Source: RGIG4097 sp964599875
Lineage (GTDB): Bacteria; Bacillota; Clostridia; Christensenellales; CAG-917
Direction of reading: 5' to 3'
NCBI GenBank assembly: GCA_964599875.1
Contig: CAZRHE010000001.1
Location: 68,822-132,821, forward strand
DNA: 64,000 nucleotides
Positions 8,016 to 16,287 of the stretch are shown piece by piece; the first letter of the stretch is position 1; each line of letters starts with the position of its first letter. The notes beneath the pieces are model-generated. The model saw only the letters and a list, made by a program, of their open reading frames with translations. It was not told where the DNA came from and did no database searches. Made by a program: the position numbers and the translations under genes.

Positions 8016-8627
8016 TTATTCGAAATCCTCTTCGTCTTCGATAGCGACGGAAGTTTTCGGCGTTTGAATACGTTTTGAAATTTTCACGAGCCCGCCGTAA
8101 AGAGCGATTATCGTGACGAAAGAACTGACGACGTGCACAAGGTCGAACCACAGCCCTCTGACGTAATAAAGGAGCCAATAGGACGCAAGATTTTCATCGG
8201 GAATAAGTCCTATGACGCAGAGAGTGTCCGTGCAAGCGGACATAACCCCGAACAGCACGCTCCCGACTACGCCTATAATAGTCGCAAGCCACACGCGTTG
8301 TTTTTTTCTGAGGCACGCCCACGAAACGACGGCGAGCAAAGGCCAATAAATGAAGTATAAAATTATCCAACTCGGATATCCCGCGCTCCCGTAAATTGCG
8401 ACTTCGACGGCGCAAAATACGAGGGTTGCGGGAAGTGCGTAGCGAAGTCCCCACGCAGAGGCAAACACGATGATAAGCACCGTAACCACCTCCACGTTAG
8501 GGATAAAAGACAATGCGAATTTGAACGCCGTCAGCATACCCGCCATCAGCGCAACGCGTGCGACGTAAAGCGCACCCGAGCGCGCTTTCGCCTTTTTGTT
8601 ATTTTTTGCGTTGTTCACATTATCCAT
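8016..8627 (-). CDS. ECF transporter S component, likely for cobalamin (CbrT-like)
   Basis: A 203-residue membrane protein with a basic N-terminus (KNNKKAKAR) and about six hydrophobic segments, the pattern of ECF-type vitamin-binding S components. It pairs with shared EcfT/EcfA modules encoded elsewhere. It lies 33 nt after a DUF4430 lipoprotein and behind a cobalamin riboswitch (9311-9468), which argues that the ligand is vitamin B12 or a corrinoid. The C-terminal tail is acidic (EDEEDFE). The substrate is inferred from context and not from residues. Confidence 0.8.
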   Translation of the reverse strand: MDNVNNAKNNKKAKARSGALYVARVALMAGMLTAFKFALSFIPNVEVVTVLIIVFASAWGLRYALPATLVFCAVEVAIYGSAGYPSWIILYFIYWPLLAVVSWACLRKKQRVWLATIIGVVGSVLFGVMSACTDTLCVIGLIPDENLASYWLLYYVRGLWFDLVHVVSSFVTIIALYGGLVKISKRIQTPKTSVAIEDEEDFE

Positions 8628-8660
8628 AGTTTAACTATACAAAACAAATAGTTAAAATGC

Positions 8661-9224
8661 TTAATACGACATTTGCGCAAAGTAATAACTTGCGCCGTCA
8701 ACGATAGGAAGCGAAGACACGCCGACGCTCGAATAATAGAACGTAACGCCGCTGTGCTCAAGCGTCTGATAGCCGCCCGTAGGAGTGAAATTCCAATCCG
8801 CGTCGTAAGTGCCGTTGAGTGTTTTATAGTTCGCGTCGTCTATCGTGTGGAACACGGATATATAATGCGTCGCATCGTAATAAAGGTCGTTGAGTTTGGT
8901 GATGAACGCGCCGTAACTTCCGCCTTGGAACGCAAACGCCGAAATCGAACTGCTCTCGACGAGGTCGCTCAAAACGTAGAACACTTTATTTTCTTTCGTC
9001 GTCACGGAAATGGGGTCGTCGTCGCCGATATAAATCTTGATATTCTTTTCAAGGTCGTTCGCCTCGTATCCCGTAAGTTTGTCTTGCAGACCGTTGATTT
9101 GTTGTTGAAGCTCGTCAATCTTGGATTGTCCGCCGTCGTTGCACGCAACGAAGAGCACCGAGCCCAAGCACAACACGAGTGCAAGCAAGGTTGCCACTAA
9201 AATTTTTGATAATTGTTTGGACAT
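8661..9224 (-). CDS. DUF4430 (transcobalamin-like) surface lipoprotein
   Basis: A 187-residue protein with a lipoprotein signal ending in LFVAC (lipid-linked Cys near residue 28), a short coiled coil (about 33-55) and a C-terminal DUF4430 domain, which shares its fold with the beta domain of transcobalamin and intrinsic factor. It probably captures corrinoids at the cell surface for the adjacent ECF S component. The start at 9224 is set by GGGAGG; the longer frame to 9278 would add residues without a signal. It is the first gene after the B12 riboswitch, so it should be repressed when cobalamin is plentiful. Confidence 0.85.
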   Translation of the reverse strand: MSKQLSKILVATLLALVLCLGSVLFVACNDGGQSKIDELQQQINGLQDKLTGYEANDLEKNIKIYIGDDDPISVTTKENKVFYVLSDLVESSSISAFAFQGGSYGAFITKLNDLYYDATHYISVFHTIDDANYKTLNGTYDADWNFTPTGGYQTLEHSGVTFYYSSVGVSSLPIVDGASYYFAQMSY

Positions 9225-9310
9225 TAAAAAAACCTCCCGTCCTTTTAATCCGCTCCGAGAGGCAACGCGAAAGCGCACCTCCGCTTCCCTCCGAAACGGT
9301 TGTCTTTGTT

Positions 9311-9468
9311 TTCAGGCCGGTCTCCCGACTCGGACGACGTGGGTATCCGTCGGAGTGCCTTCCTCTTTCGAGTGGCATTATCTCATCACTTCCTCACGGT
9401 AGCGGGGGCTGTGGCGGATTTGCACCGCTCTTCCCGATTATCTTGCTTTCGCAAGCACCTGAAACCTT
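9311..9468 (-). promoter_or_regulatory. Cobalamin (B12) riboswitch
   Basis: On the minus strand the region shows the class I cobalamin aptamer in order: GGTTTCAGGTGC, GGGAAGAGCGGTGCAAATCC, GCCACAGCCCCCGCTACCGT, GTGAGGAAG, GCCACT, GAAGGC, and the B12 box GTCGGGAGACCGGCCTG. It ends about 86 nt before the DUF4430 lipoprotein start. I see no clean intrinsic terminator in the remaining leader, so translational control is more likely. Confidence 0.95.
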
Positions 9469-9472
9469 ATTT

Positions 9473-9501
9473 ATTCTATCACAACGCCCGATTCGTTGCA
9501 A
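9473..9501 (-). promoter_or_regulatory. promoter of the B12-uptake operon
   Basis: TTGCAA (9496-9501), 17 nt, TAGAAT (9473-9478) on the minus strand; transcription would start at the first base of the riboswitch. Confidence 0.7.
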
Positions 9502-9554
9502 GCAAAGCGATATCGTTAAATAAAAACGCCGCCGTCATATAAAAATAAAAATCA

Positions 9555-9583
9555 TTGACACTGCCGACTTAAAATACTATAAT
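9555..9583 (+). promoter_or_regulatory. consensus sigma-A promoter
   Basis: TTGACA (9555-9560), exactly 17 nt, TATAAT (9578-9583). A perfect consensus promoter 37 nt upstream of the zinc-ribbon membrane protein. Confidence 0.85.
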
Positions 9584-9619
9584 GTTATAGAAATAAATTT
9601 GTAATAAGGAGCGTCTACT

Positions 9620-10423
9620 ATGTATACGAGATGTCCAAGTTGCAGAGCCGAAATCAGTTTCGAGCCTCCCGCGAATGCGGCGAATCTCCCCGACGGCTAC
9701 AAACATAAAATCAAATGCCCCAGTTGCGGCGTCACGATAGGCGTCAAAATCCCGAAAGTATCTTCGGATATTCAACCTACCTTTATCCCGCAAAATCCCA
9801 ATGCGGTTTCTTCCGAGGCAACCTTTAGTGCAAACCTCGCACCCGTCGAAGAACAAACCGTACAAACGGCAATGCCCGCCGCAAAGAGAATTTACGGCAG
9901 AGCGCGCAACGGCGTCATCATCGCGTTTTCCGCCCTCATCGCAATCATCTGCGCACTCGGCTATCTCGCCACGAGCGGCAAACTCGACTTCAACGGCTCG
10001 GCAGGCCTCGCGCTTTTCGACGGCGTCACCCCTATCATTCACCTGATAGACGGCAAATTCAGCGGAGTGGATGCAGTCCAAATCGTCATCGCAATGCTCC
10101 CGTCAATCACTATGGTGCTTGCAGTCATCAACCTCATCGTAGCGATAATCTCCTGCTCCGTCGGCAAATACTGCAAACCGTTCAACCTGATTTCGGGCTT
10201 GCTCATCGCGGTCGCATCCGTCTGCACGATATTCACCGAATGTCTGCTCTCAAGACTCACCGACAGCGTAAGTTCAATCGACTTCATCGATTATCTCAAA
10301 AACAATATCATCGCGGACGGCAAGTATCTCGTCTTCGTCGGCGCCTTGTTCGGAATCGTGCTATTCGTTTGCTCCCTTGCATTCCTCTTCGTTTCCAACG
10401 AAAAGAAACCCAAAGCAGAATAA
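9620..10423 (+). CDS. Zinc-ribbon membrane protein of unknown function
   Basis: A 267-residue protein. Residues 1-45 form an MJ0042-like zinc ribbon (CPSC near 4-7 and CPSC near 34-37). A low-complexity linker follows to about residue 90, then four transmembrane segments (roughly 97-118, 150-180, 190-215 and 235-260) and a lysine-rich tail. The ribbon should lie in the cytoplasm. Expression from a perfect consensus promoter and a strong AAGGAG site suggests a constitutive, abundant product. A clean terminator follows. The role is unknown. Confidence 0.75.
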   Translation: MYTRCPSCRAEISFEPPANAANLPDGYKHKIKCPSCGVTIGVKIPKVSSDIQPTFIPQNPNAVSSEATFSANLAPVEEQTVQTAMPAAKRIYGRARNGVIIAFSALIAIICALGYLATSGKLDFNGSAGLALFDGVTPIIHLIDGKFSGVDAVQIVIAMLPSITMVLAVINLIVAIISCSVGKYCKPFNLISGLLIAVASVCTIFTECLLSRLTDSVSSIDFIDYLKNNIIADGKYLVFVGALFGIVLFVCSLAFLFVSNEKKPKAE

Positions 10424-10446
10424 TCCCCCCTATTGCAACCAAACCG

Positions 10447-10475
10447 CCCCGTCCTTCCCGACGGGGTTTTCTTTT
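10447..10475 (+). terminator. intrinsic terminator
   Basis: CCCCGTC, CTTCC loop, GACGGGG, then TTTTCTTTT, 24 nt after the stop of the zinc-ribbon membrane protein gene. Confidence 0.9.
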
Positions 10476-10752
10476 GCTCTCTTTTGGAAGTTGCATGCAT
10501 TATGTGTCCACGACGCAAACCGACTGCCCAAAAAACGATTTGCCGCTAAAAGAACAAATGAGAAAAGGCAAGAATATTACTTGCTTTTATTTTGCGACGC
10601 TTAATTTAAAACAAATTCACCCCTTCCGCTTTTCACCTGAAACGTTTTGTTTATGCTGTGAACGCTTTCTCCCCCCCCTTATTTGCGGTCGCCTACGATT
10701 GTCCGTGCGCAACGCAAGCAATGGTTAATTGACACTGCAAGGCATAAAGGAA
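10476..10752. other. intergenic stretch without a recognised gene
   Basis: About 280 nt between convergent transcription units. I see short AT-rich tracts and a C8 run near 10671, but no coding frame with a ribosome-binding site and no RNA gene. Confidence 0.5.
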
Positions 10753-10777
10753 AGCCCCGAAAAATCGGGGCTTTGAG
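10753..10777 (-). terminator. terminator of the GH30/ABC operon
   Basis: AAAGCCCCGA and TCGGGGCTTT form a 10-bp stem with a short A-rich loop just beyond the last gene of the leftward operon; on the minus strand CCTTTAT follows. Confidence 0.8.
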
Positions 10778-10797
10778 GAATAAATTGCACGAGGCTA

Positions 10798-12933
10798 TTA
10801 TTCTGCGGTTTTGGGTTGAATGACGAGTTGAGTTTGGTCAATGACTTCATAGCGGACTTGGTTGTACGTCCAGCTTTGGCCGGCCTTGAAGAAAAAGTTT
10901 CCGTTTTGGAGATCGACTTTTTGATAATAACTTGCATTGTCTGCGGGTTCAATGTCGGAATACACGTAGATATGGAACCAGCACCAGGGAGTACCATTGA
11001 CTTCGAGTTGAGTGAGGTCGAAACGAAGTTCGAACGCTCCGCCGCCTTCGGTCAAAACGGATGCGCCGGTGCCGTACCAGTGGGCGCTATTGCCGTCTGC
11101 ATGAATCTTGAGGCAAGGAATTTGATTACTGGTGCTACCCTTGACGACGAGAGTCAAACCGTTCGTGGTGTCAACGGAAATGGATTGAACGTCGAATTGT
11201 GCATCGATGGTTTGAGGATAAATCTCCAAACCGTCGGCGGTATTGACACGATAACGCACGCCGTTGTATTCGACGTAGGAACCTGCCGTAATGAGTTCAC
11301 CTCTTTGGACGTTTTCTTGTTCATGTGTTGCGTCATCTGCGGCATTTGCAACTTCGTAAGTCCAAGTATGGAAATAGTAAACCGAACTTTCGGTAGGCAA
11401 ATCGGAGATAGGTGCTCTGAATTCGTATTTACCGAGGTCGGCTGCAACGTTTTCCCACCATCTTTCACCACCGCTGCTCAAAATGTGAAGTTTCACGCAA
11501 GGAGTGTCGGTAGGCATATCGCCTTTGACGACGAGAGTGGGAACGGTGCCCGTGGTGTCGAATTCGATGGAAGTGGTTGCCATTGCGGGAGTTGCTTTGG
11601 GTTGAATGACGAGTTGAGTTTTGTCGATAACTTCATAACGGACGCCGTTGTAGTCGACGAACGAACCTGCGGTGAATGCGGTTCCTCTTTCAAGGTCGAA
11701 TCTGCCGTCGGGGTCTGCGAGTTTGTCGGCACCGGGATTTTCTTCGTTATAGGTGAAGATATGGAACCAGCACCAAGGAGTGTCGCTAAGTTGTGCTTCT
11801 ACGACTTCTGCAAAGTCGAAACGACATTCGAATTTGCCGTCTGCTATGGTTCCGTTGTCGCCATAGAAATTCGCATCATTATTTCCGTTGGCATGAATTA
11901 CGATGCCTTTCACGCTGGGTTGAGTGGTGCCTTTGACGACGAGTTCCGCTTTACCTTGAGTGAAATCGAGTTCGATGCTTTCAACGACTGCTTTGGGAAG
12001 TGCTTTCGCTTGAAGGACGAATTGATTTTGGTCTTGCACGGTGTATGCGACTTCGTTGTAAGTCACGCTCGTGCCGACTGCGACGTCACCTCTTTGGAGG
12101 TTGCAAAGGTCACCGTCGGTGGTGAGAGGAGTGCTATCTTTGGTGGGATTTTCTTCCGCATACGGATAGATATGGAACCAGCACCAAGGAGTATCGTTGT
12201 GCACGGGGATTTCGGTGATTGCCATTTCAAAGCGATAGACGCCCGCGTACTTAGAGACGTTGTTGAAATAATAATTATATTTCGTGTCGTTGTAAGTTGC
12301 GTCGAAGTGAAGCATGACGTTGCCGATAGTTACGTCTTCGACTTCGGGAATCATACCCTCGACGACGAGAGTGGGAACGCCTTCGATGGTTTCGATTGCG
12401 ATCGAATCTTCAACGACCTTTTTGACGTTCAACACGACTGCATCGACTGCGCCTGCCGCGATTTGGACGGTTGCATCGAAGTAACCGTCCGCCTTAACGG
12501 TGTAGGTGCCGAAAGGAACGATTTCGTTCGTGGTGAATTTGCCGTCCGCTATGGTTGCGGTGAAGGAATTCTTTTTGTAGCCGATGGTTACGCTGACGCC
12601 GTTGAGTGCGGTTGCAGTGCCACCGTCGTTGCCACTGATTTCAAAACTGACGCCGATGCGGTCGATAACGTCGACTGCGTGTTGGCAAACGTCGCATTTG
12701 CCGTCGCGATTTTCGTCTACGTGCGCGACTTTGGAATCGGGTTTGATTTCATCGTCGGCGGGGCAAGCGTACCAGTGATTGTCGCCATCGCTCTTGAGTT
12801 CGGTATAGTCGTGTTCATGCGCGGCGGGCGTGGGATCGGGAGTAGGATCTTTCGAATCGTTACACGCGAACAACACGCTCATGCAAAGCACGAGGCACAA
12901 AACCAATACGAGTGCTTTAATTGTTTTTCTCAT
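10798..12933 (-). CDS. Lipoprotein with four WCWFHI repeat modules
   Basis: A 711-residue exported lipoprotein (lipobox LFAC, Cys24). Residues 38-90 hold a His/Cys stretch with GKCDVCQ, typical of short metal-binding inserts in Bacillota surface proteins. Residues 92-172 look like a carboxypeptidase-regulatory-type beta sandwich (FGTYTVKADGYFDATV). Four repeats of about 130 residues follow at roughly 177-310, 317-447, 454-574 and 583-709. Each runs from a V.TLVVKG strand through a central (T)PWCWFHI(Y) to YNGVRY.V...QLVIQ; repeat 3 has YYFHTW in place of WCWFHI. It ends the GH30/ABC operon, 52 nt after the DUF3592 gene. A glycan-binding role is inferred from context; the module is not one I can name. 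Confidence 0.85.
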   Translation of the reverse strand: MRKTIKALVLVLCLVLCMSVLFACNDSKDPTPDPTPAAHEHDYTELKSDGDNHWYACPADDEIKPDSKVAHVDENRDGKCDVCQHAVDVIDRIGVSFEISGNDGGTATALNGVSVTIGYKKNSFTATIADGKFTTNEIVPFGTYTVKADGYFDATVQIAAGAVDAVVLNVKKVVEDSIAIETIEGVPTLVVEGMIPEVEDVTIGNVMLHFDATYNDTKYNYYFNNVSKYAGVYRFEMAITEIPVHNDTPWCWFHIYPYAEENPTKDSTPLTTDGDLCNLQRGDVAVGTSVTYNEVAYTVQDQNQFVLQAKALPKAVVESIELDFTQGKAELVVKGTTQPSVKGIVIHANGNNDANFYGDNGTIADGKFECRFDFAEVVEAQLSDTPWCWFHIFTYNEENPGADKLADPDGRFDLERGTAFTAGSFVDYNGVRYEVIDKTQLVIQPKATPAMATTSIEFDTTGTVPTLVVKGDMPTDTPCVKLHILSSGGERWWENVAADLGKYEFRAPISDLPTESSVYYFHTWTYEVANAADDATHEQENVQRGELITAGSYVEYNGVRYRVNTADGLEIYPQTIDAQFDVQSISVDTTNGLTLVVKGSTSNQIPCLKIHADGNSAHWYGTGASVLTEGGGAFELRFDLTQLEVNGTPWCWFHIYVYSDIEPADNASYYQKVDLQNGNFFFKAGQSWTYNQVRYEVIDQTQLVIQPKTAE

Positions 12934-12985
12934 AATTTGTTCTCCTTTATATTTTTTTATATTTTAGAGTTTAATCTCCAAATAT

Positions 12986-13492
12986 CTATTGATTAACGTC
13001 GTTTTCTGCGATTTCGACATTTTCGGGCTCTTCGGATTCATCCGTATCGTCGGTGACGTCGGACAATGCGTACAAGCCCATATTCTTCCTCGACGCATAC
13101 AGTGCAACCGCGCCTACCGCGTACGCCACGCCGATTACGAGCACGATGGAGGGCAAGAACCAATTCGTCCTTGTAAGCGTTATGGAGTGCGGATCGTCTT
13201 TGTATCTGCCGTTAAGCGTAGTGCCTACGCTGAAGTTCGACGGATAGTCTTCGAGTACAGCCTCCACCCTTTCGCCGTCCGCGTTTACGTATTCGACCTT
13301 TATGCTCTCTATCGTGACGCCCTCTTCTCCGTCCGCATTTTCGACGACGCTCACTTCGGTTATCGTGCAAGCGACTTCGACGTAACTCTTATCCTTTGCG
13401 GCGGTGAAAGAGAGGTACACTATTCCGCCTATGGTTTGAAGGACGGATATCACGATGAGGACTATGAACAAGGTCTTGAACCGTTTTTTCAT
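12986..13492 (-). CDS. DUF3592 membrane protein
   Basis: A 168-residue protein with transmembrane segments near residues 8-30 and 118-140. The region between them has the DUF3592 pattern: CTITEV, then VEYVNADGERVEA and VGTTLNGRYKDDPHS. The C-terminal tail is acidic. The start at 13492 overlaps the stop of the GH30 gene (ATGA), so it is a coupled member of the operon. DUF3592 proteins have no defined function; the context suggests an accessory envelope role. Confidence 0.8.
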   Translation of the reverse strand: MKKRFKTLFIVLIVISVLQTIGGIVYLSFTAAKDKSYVEVACTITEVSVVENADGEEGVTIESIKVEYVNADGERVEAVLEDYPSNFSVGTTLNGRYKDDPHSITLTRTNWFLPSIVLVIGVAYAVGAVALYASRKNMGLYALSDVTDDTDESEEPENVEIAENDVNQ

Positions 13493-14814
13493 AGCAACAC
13501 GGTGACTATGGATTGTCCTTCGAGTGTCAAACCGAAGACCTTTCCGTCCACGTCGATATTCGTTTTGACGTCGCGTTTGCCGACGTTCAAAATCACTATC
13601 GCAAGACTTCCGTCGGGGTTTTGATACGCGGTTTGATAAATCTCGCTCACGCCGCCCGAACTGAATACGCGTTTCGCGCCGGGTTCGATGAATTTCGAGA
13701 AGTGCGCGATATGCCAATAACTCGGCTTGAAGTTGATTCCGCCCTTGCCGTCGAGCATAATCGGCGCTTCACAGAAGTTGCCTTTATGGTTGGGGCCGCC
13801 GTTTTCGTCGAGCACCAAATTCCAGTCGATATATCCCTCGGACCAGTTGTTGAGATCGTTGATGATTTGAAGTGCGTAACGCTGACCGTTTTCCCAAAGT
13901 CCCGCTTCGACGGGGAGCCCTGTCGTCGAGTCGTAAGCAAGTTCGACGCAACATTCGGTGAGAAGAATATGTAGGTCGGGATATAGCGTGTGCAAGTTGG
14001 ATAGATTTTCGTATCTGTCGCAACAATACCAGTGATATCCAACACCCCAAACGTGTTCTTTCACGCCGTCGATTGAGAGGGTGTCTATCGTCCTGCGCAC
14101 TACTCTGTCGCGGTTGTGGTCCCAAAGGTAGAATTTGACGTCAAGACCGTGACGCTTGAACGCAGGAGCAAGATATTCGCTTATTTCTCTACCCTCTTCG
14201 AATGCGTCCACTTCTCTCGATTCCCAACGCTGAATCGCCTCGGGTTCGTTTTGCACGGCGACGTATTTGACGTCTATTCCGCGTTTTTTGAGTTCGCATA
14301 GATAGCGAGAATAATATTCCGCCCAAAATTCGCGATATTCGTCTTTGAGTTTTCCGCCCTCGTTCATATTGCCGTTAGTCTTGGCAAACGCGGGAGGGGA
14401 CCACGGCGCCGCAAAAAAGGTAATTTCGCGTTTCGCCGTATCCATACAACGCTTGACGAGAGGCAATCTTGCCTTATCCTCGACTTCGAGGCTGAACGTG
14501 TCGATATCCTCTCCGTTCACGTAAACGTAACTTTCGGGAGAAAAGTCGGAGGAATGCACGGTGAGCCTTGCAAGGTTATAATTCAAGCCGTCTTCCGAGA
14601 AGTATGCGTCCACGATTTTTTTCTTCACGGCGTCGTCGCACGCCTCGTAGCATGCGACCGTCGAATCCGTGAACGCTCCGCCGAAACCGAGGTGCGTTTG
14701 ATATTTGATATCCGTGCGCACGACGATATCGTTGACGATGCCCTCGAAGATATTTTCCGCGGGGACTTCTTTGAGCCTATCCCCGCTGTTTGAAGTTTTG
14801 ATTATTTTTGCCAT
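13489..14814 (-). CDS. GH30 glycoside hydrolase, cytoplasmic
   Basis: A 441-residue retaining beta-glycosidase of family GH30. The GFGGAFTDS loop is at residues 43-51, the acid/base is Glu190 in VQNEPE and the nucleophile is Glu287 in LTECC. The C-terminal 90 residues form the beta-sandwich that packs on the barrel in GH30. There is no signal peptide, unlike the second GH30 of the operon, so it should cleave imported oligosaccharides. Family members act on beta-glucosides, beta-xylosides, beta-1,6-glucan or glucuronoxylan; the sequence does not fix which. Confidence 0.9.
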   Translation of the reverse strand: MAKIIKTSNSGDRLKEVPAENIFEGIVNDIVVRTDIKYQTHLGFGGAFTDSTVACYEACDDAVKKKIVDAYFSEDGLNYNLARLTVHSSDFSPESYVYVNGEDIDTFSLEVEDKARLPLVKRCMDTAKREITFFAAPWSPPAFAKTNGNMNEGGKLKDEYREFWAEYYSRYLCELKKRGIDVKYVAVQNEPEAIQRWESREVDAFEEGREISEYLAPAFKRHGLDVKFYLWDHNRDRVVRRTIDTLSIDGVKEHVWGVGYHWYCCDRYENLSNLHTLYPDLHILLTECCVELAYDSTTGLPVEAGLWENGQRYALQIINDLNNWSEGYIDWNLVLDENGGPNHKGNFCEAPIMLDGKGGINFKPSYWHIAHFSKFIEPGAKRVFSSGGVSEIYQTAYQNPDGSLAIVILNVGKRDVKTNIDVDGKVFGLTLEGQSIVTVLL

Positions 14815-14820
14815 AGTTTT

Positions 14821-16275
14821 TTAGTTCTTCTCCGCTTGGATTACGAGTTGCATGGAGCCGCCGCTTCTTATGGAATAACGCACTCCGTCGTACACGAAAC
14901 TTTGATTGATTTTGAGTTCGCTGCCTCTCGACAATTCCGAAGAATTTTCAGTGCTGATGCCTTCCTTGTAGGTGTAGATGTGGAACCAGCACCAAGGAGT
15001 GCTCGAATTGTAAGGAATCTTGGTGAGTTGCATCTTGAATTCGAACTTGCCGCTTTCCGTGCTCACGTTTTCGCTGTAATAGTGATGCTTTACTCCACCG
15101 AACTCCGCGTCGAAGTGCAAACGAACGTCCACGATGCCCTCCGAAGTGATTTCGCCTTTCACGACGAGAGTAGGCACGCCGTCGGTACCGGTTTCGATAT
15201 CGATATAATCCACTCTGCAATCGCTGAATTCATAGTTAAGTTTGAGAATTTTGTTCCATTCTTTGAACTCGAACTTGACTTTGTCGTAATCAAGCGTTTG
15301 CCACATATCCGCGGCGCTATCCGAAATTTCGCAGAGGTTGCCGAACGAAGTCGTGAGTTTGATATCGTACCAAATGCCCGCGCCTTTTTCGCTGATGACT
15401 TGAGAAATATCAACGGTCACGCTGAAATCATCCCCCGCACTTCCGCTCTTTGCTTCCCCGATAATTTCGAGAACTTTGCCGAGTTTTTCGTCCGGGCTGT
15501 AAAGTTCGACCGCGACTTCGCCGTCAGTGACGAATTTGCCGTCCACTTTGATATAGGGAGTGCCGTTTTCACTCATCATTTCGACTTTGATATTCGAATA
15601 CAAATTTTCGATGGTCGTGATGGGTGCGCTGATATATTTCACGATGCCGTTCTTTGCCGAAAGCACGACGAAGTAATAAGGCTCGCTTTCGTCGGGACTT
15701 ACGTCGGTCGTGGAATCCACGCCGAAAATATTGACGTTTTGCGCAATAAGCGTCGCGTCGTCGCCGAAAACGAGAGAGGCACTTCTATATACGGATTTGC
15801 CCGTAGGGTCGCAGAACGAACTCCAAGAAGTGCCGCTGACAAAGTTGTAGGAAAGCACCGCCGTGTTTGATTCGGTTTTGCTGAGTGCGGGCGTCATTTG
15901 AGGACGGGTAAGAGGTAAATTCGCCGTGTTGGAGCCGTCCACGACGGTGATATAGTAGGAATTGTATTTGACCTCTTCGGTGAATGCGTACTTGCCGTCC
16001 ACGACAGTGTATTCGACGGGATTGGAATCCGCCGTGATTTTTTCGTATCTGGTCACGTAAACCTTTGCGGTTGCGGAGGGCGCGATATTGCTTTCCACGA
16101 CGTATTCGTACGTATTCGTGCCTTTTTGCGTGATTTGTACGCCGCTGATATCAAAGGACGTGTAGGGCTCTACCGTGTAGGTAGGGTCCGTCTTATCTTC
16201 GTTGCAAGCGAACAGGCAAACGGATAATATCGCGATAAGTCCTATCAGTAATACTAAACTTATTTTCTTTTTCAT
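14821..16275 (-). CDS. Lipoprotein with one C-terminal WCWFHI module
   Basis: A 484-residue exported lipoprotein (lipobox LFAC, Cys24). Residues 40-350 are beta-rich and look like several immunoglobulin-like or fibronectin-like domains that I cannot assign. Residues 354-482 are a fifth copy of the module in the 711-residue lipoprotein, with STPWCWFHIYTY at 425-436 and YDGVRYSI...QLVIQ at the end. It sits between the two GH30 genes (12 and 6 nt gaps). By position it is a surface glycan-binding subunit; that is inference. Confidence 0.8.
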   Translation of the reverse strand: MKKKISLVLLIGLIAILSVCLFACNEDKTDPTYTVEPYTSFDISGVQITQKGTNTYEYVVESNIAPSATAKVYVTRYEKITADSNPVEYTVVDGKYAFTEEVKYNSYYITVVDGSNTANLPLTRPQMTPALSKTESNTAVLSYNFVSGTSWSSFCDPTGKSVYRSASLVFGDDATLIAQNVNIFGVDSTTDVSPDESEPYYFVVLSAKNGIVKYISAPITTIENLYSNIKVEMMSENGTPYIKVDGKFVTDGEVAVELYSPDEKLGKVLEIIGEAKSGSAGDDFSVTVDISQVISEKGAGIWYDIKLTTSFGNLCEISDSAADMWQTLDYDKVKFEFKEWNKILKLNYEFSDCRVDYIDIETGTDGVPTLVVKGEITSEGIVDVRLHFDAEFGGVKHHYYSENVSTESGKFEFKMQLTKIPYNSSTPWCWFHIYTYKEGISTENSSELSRGSELKINQSFVYDGVRYSIRSGGSMQLVIQAEKN

Positions 16276-16287
16276 AATTCACCTCTT

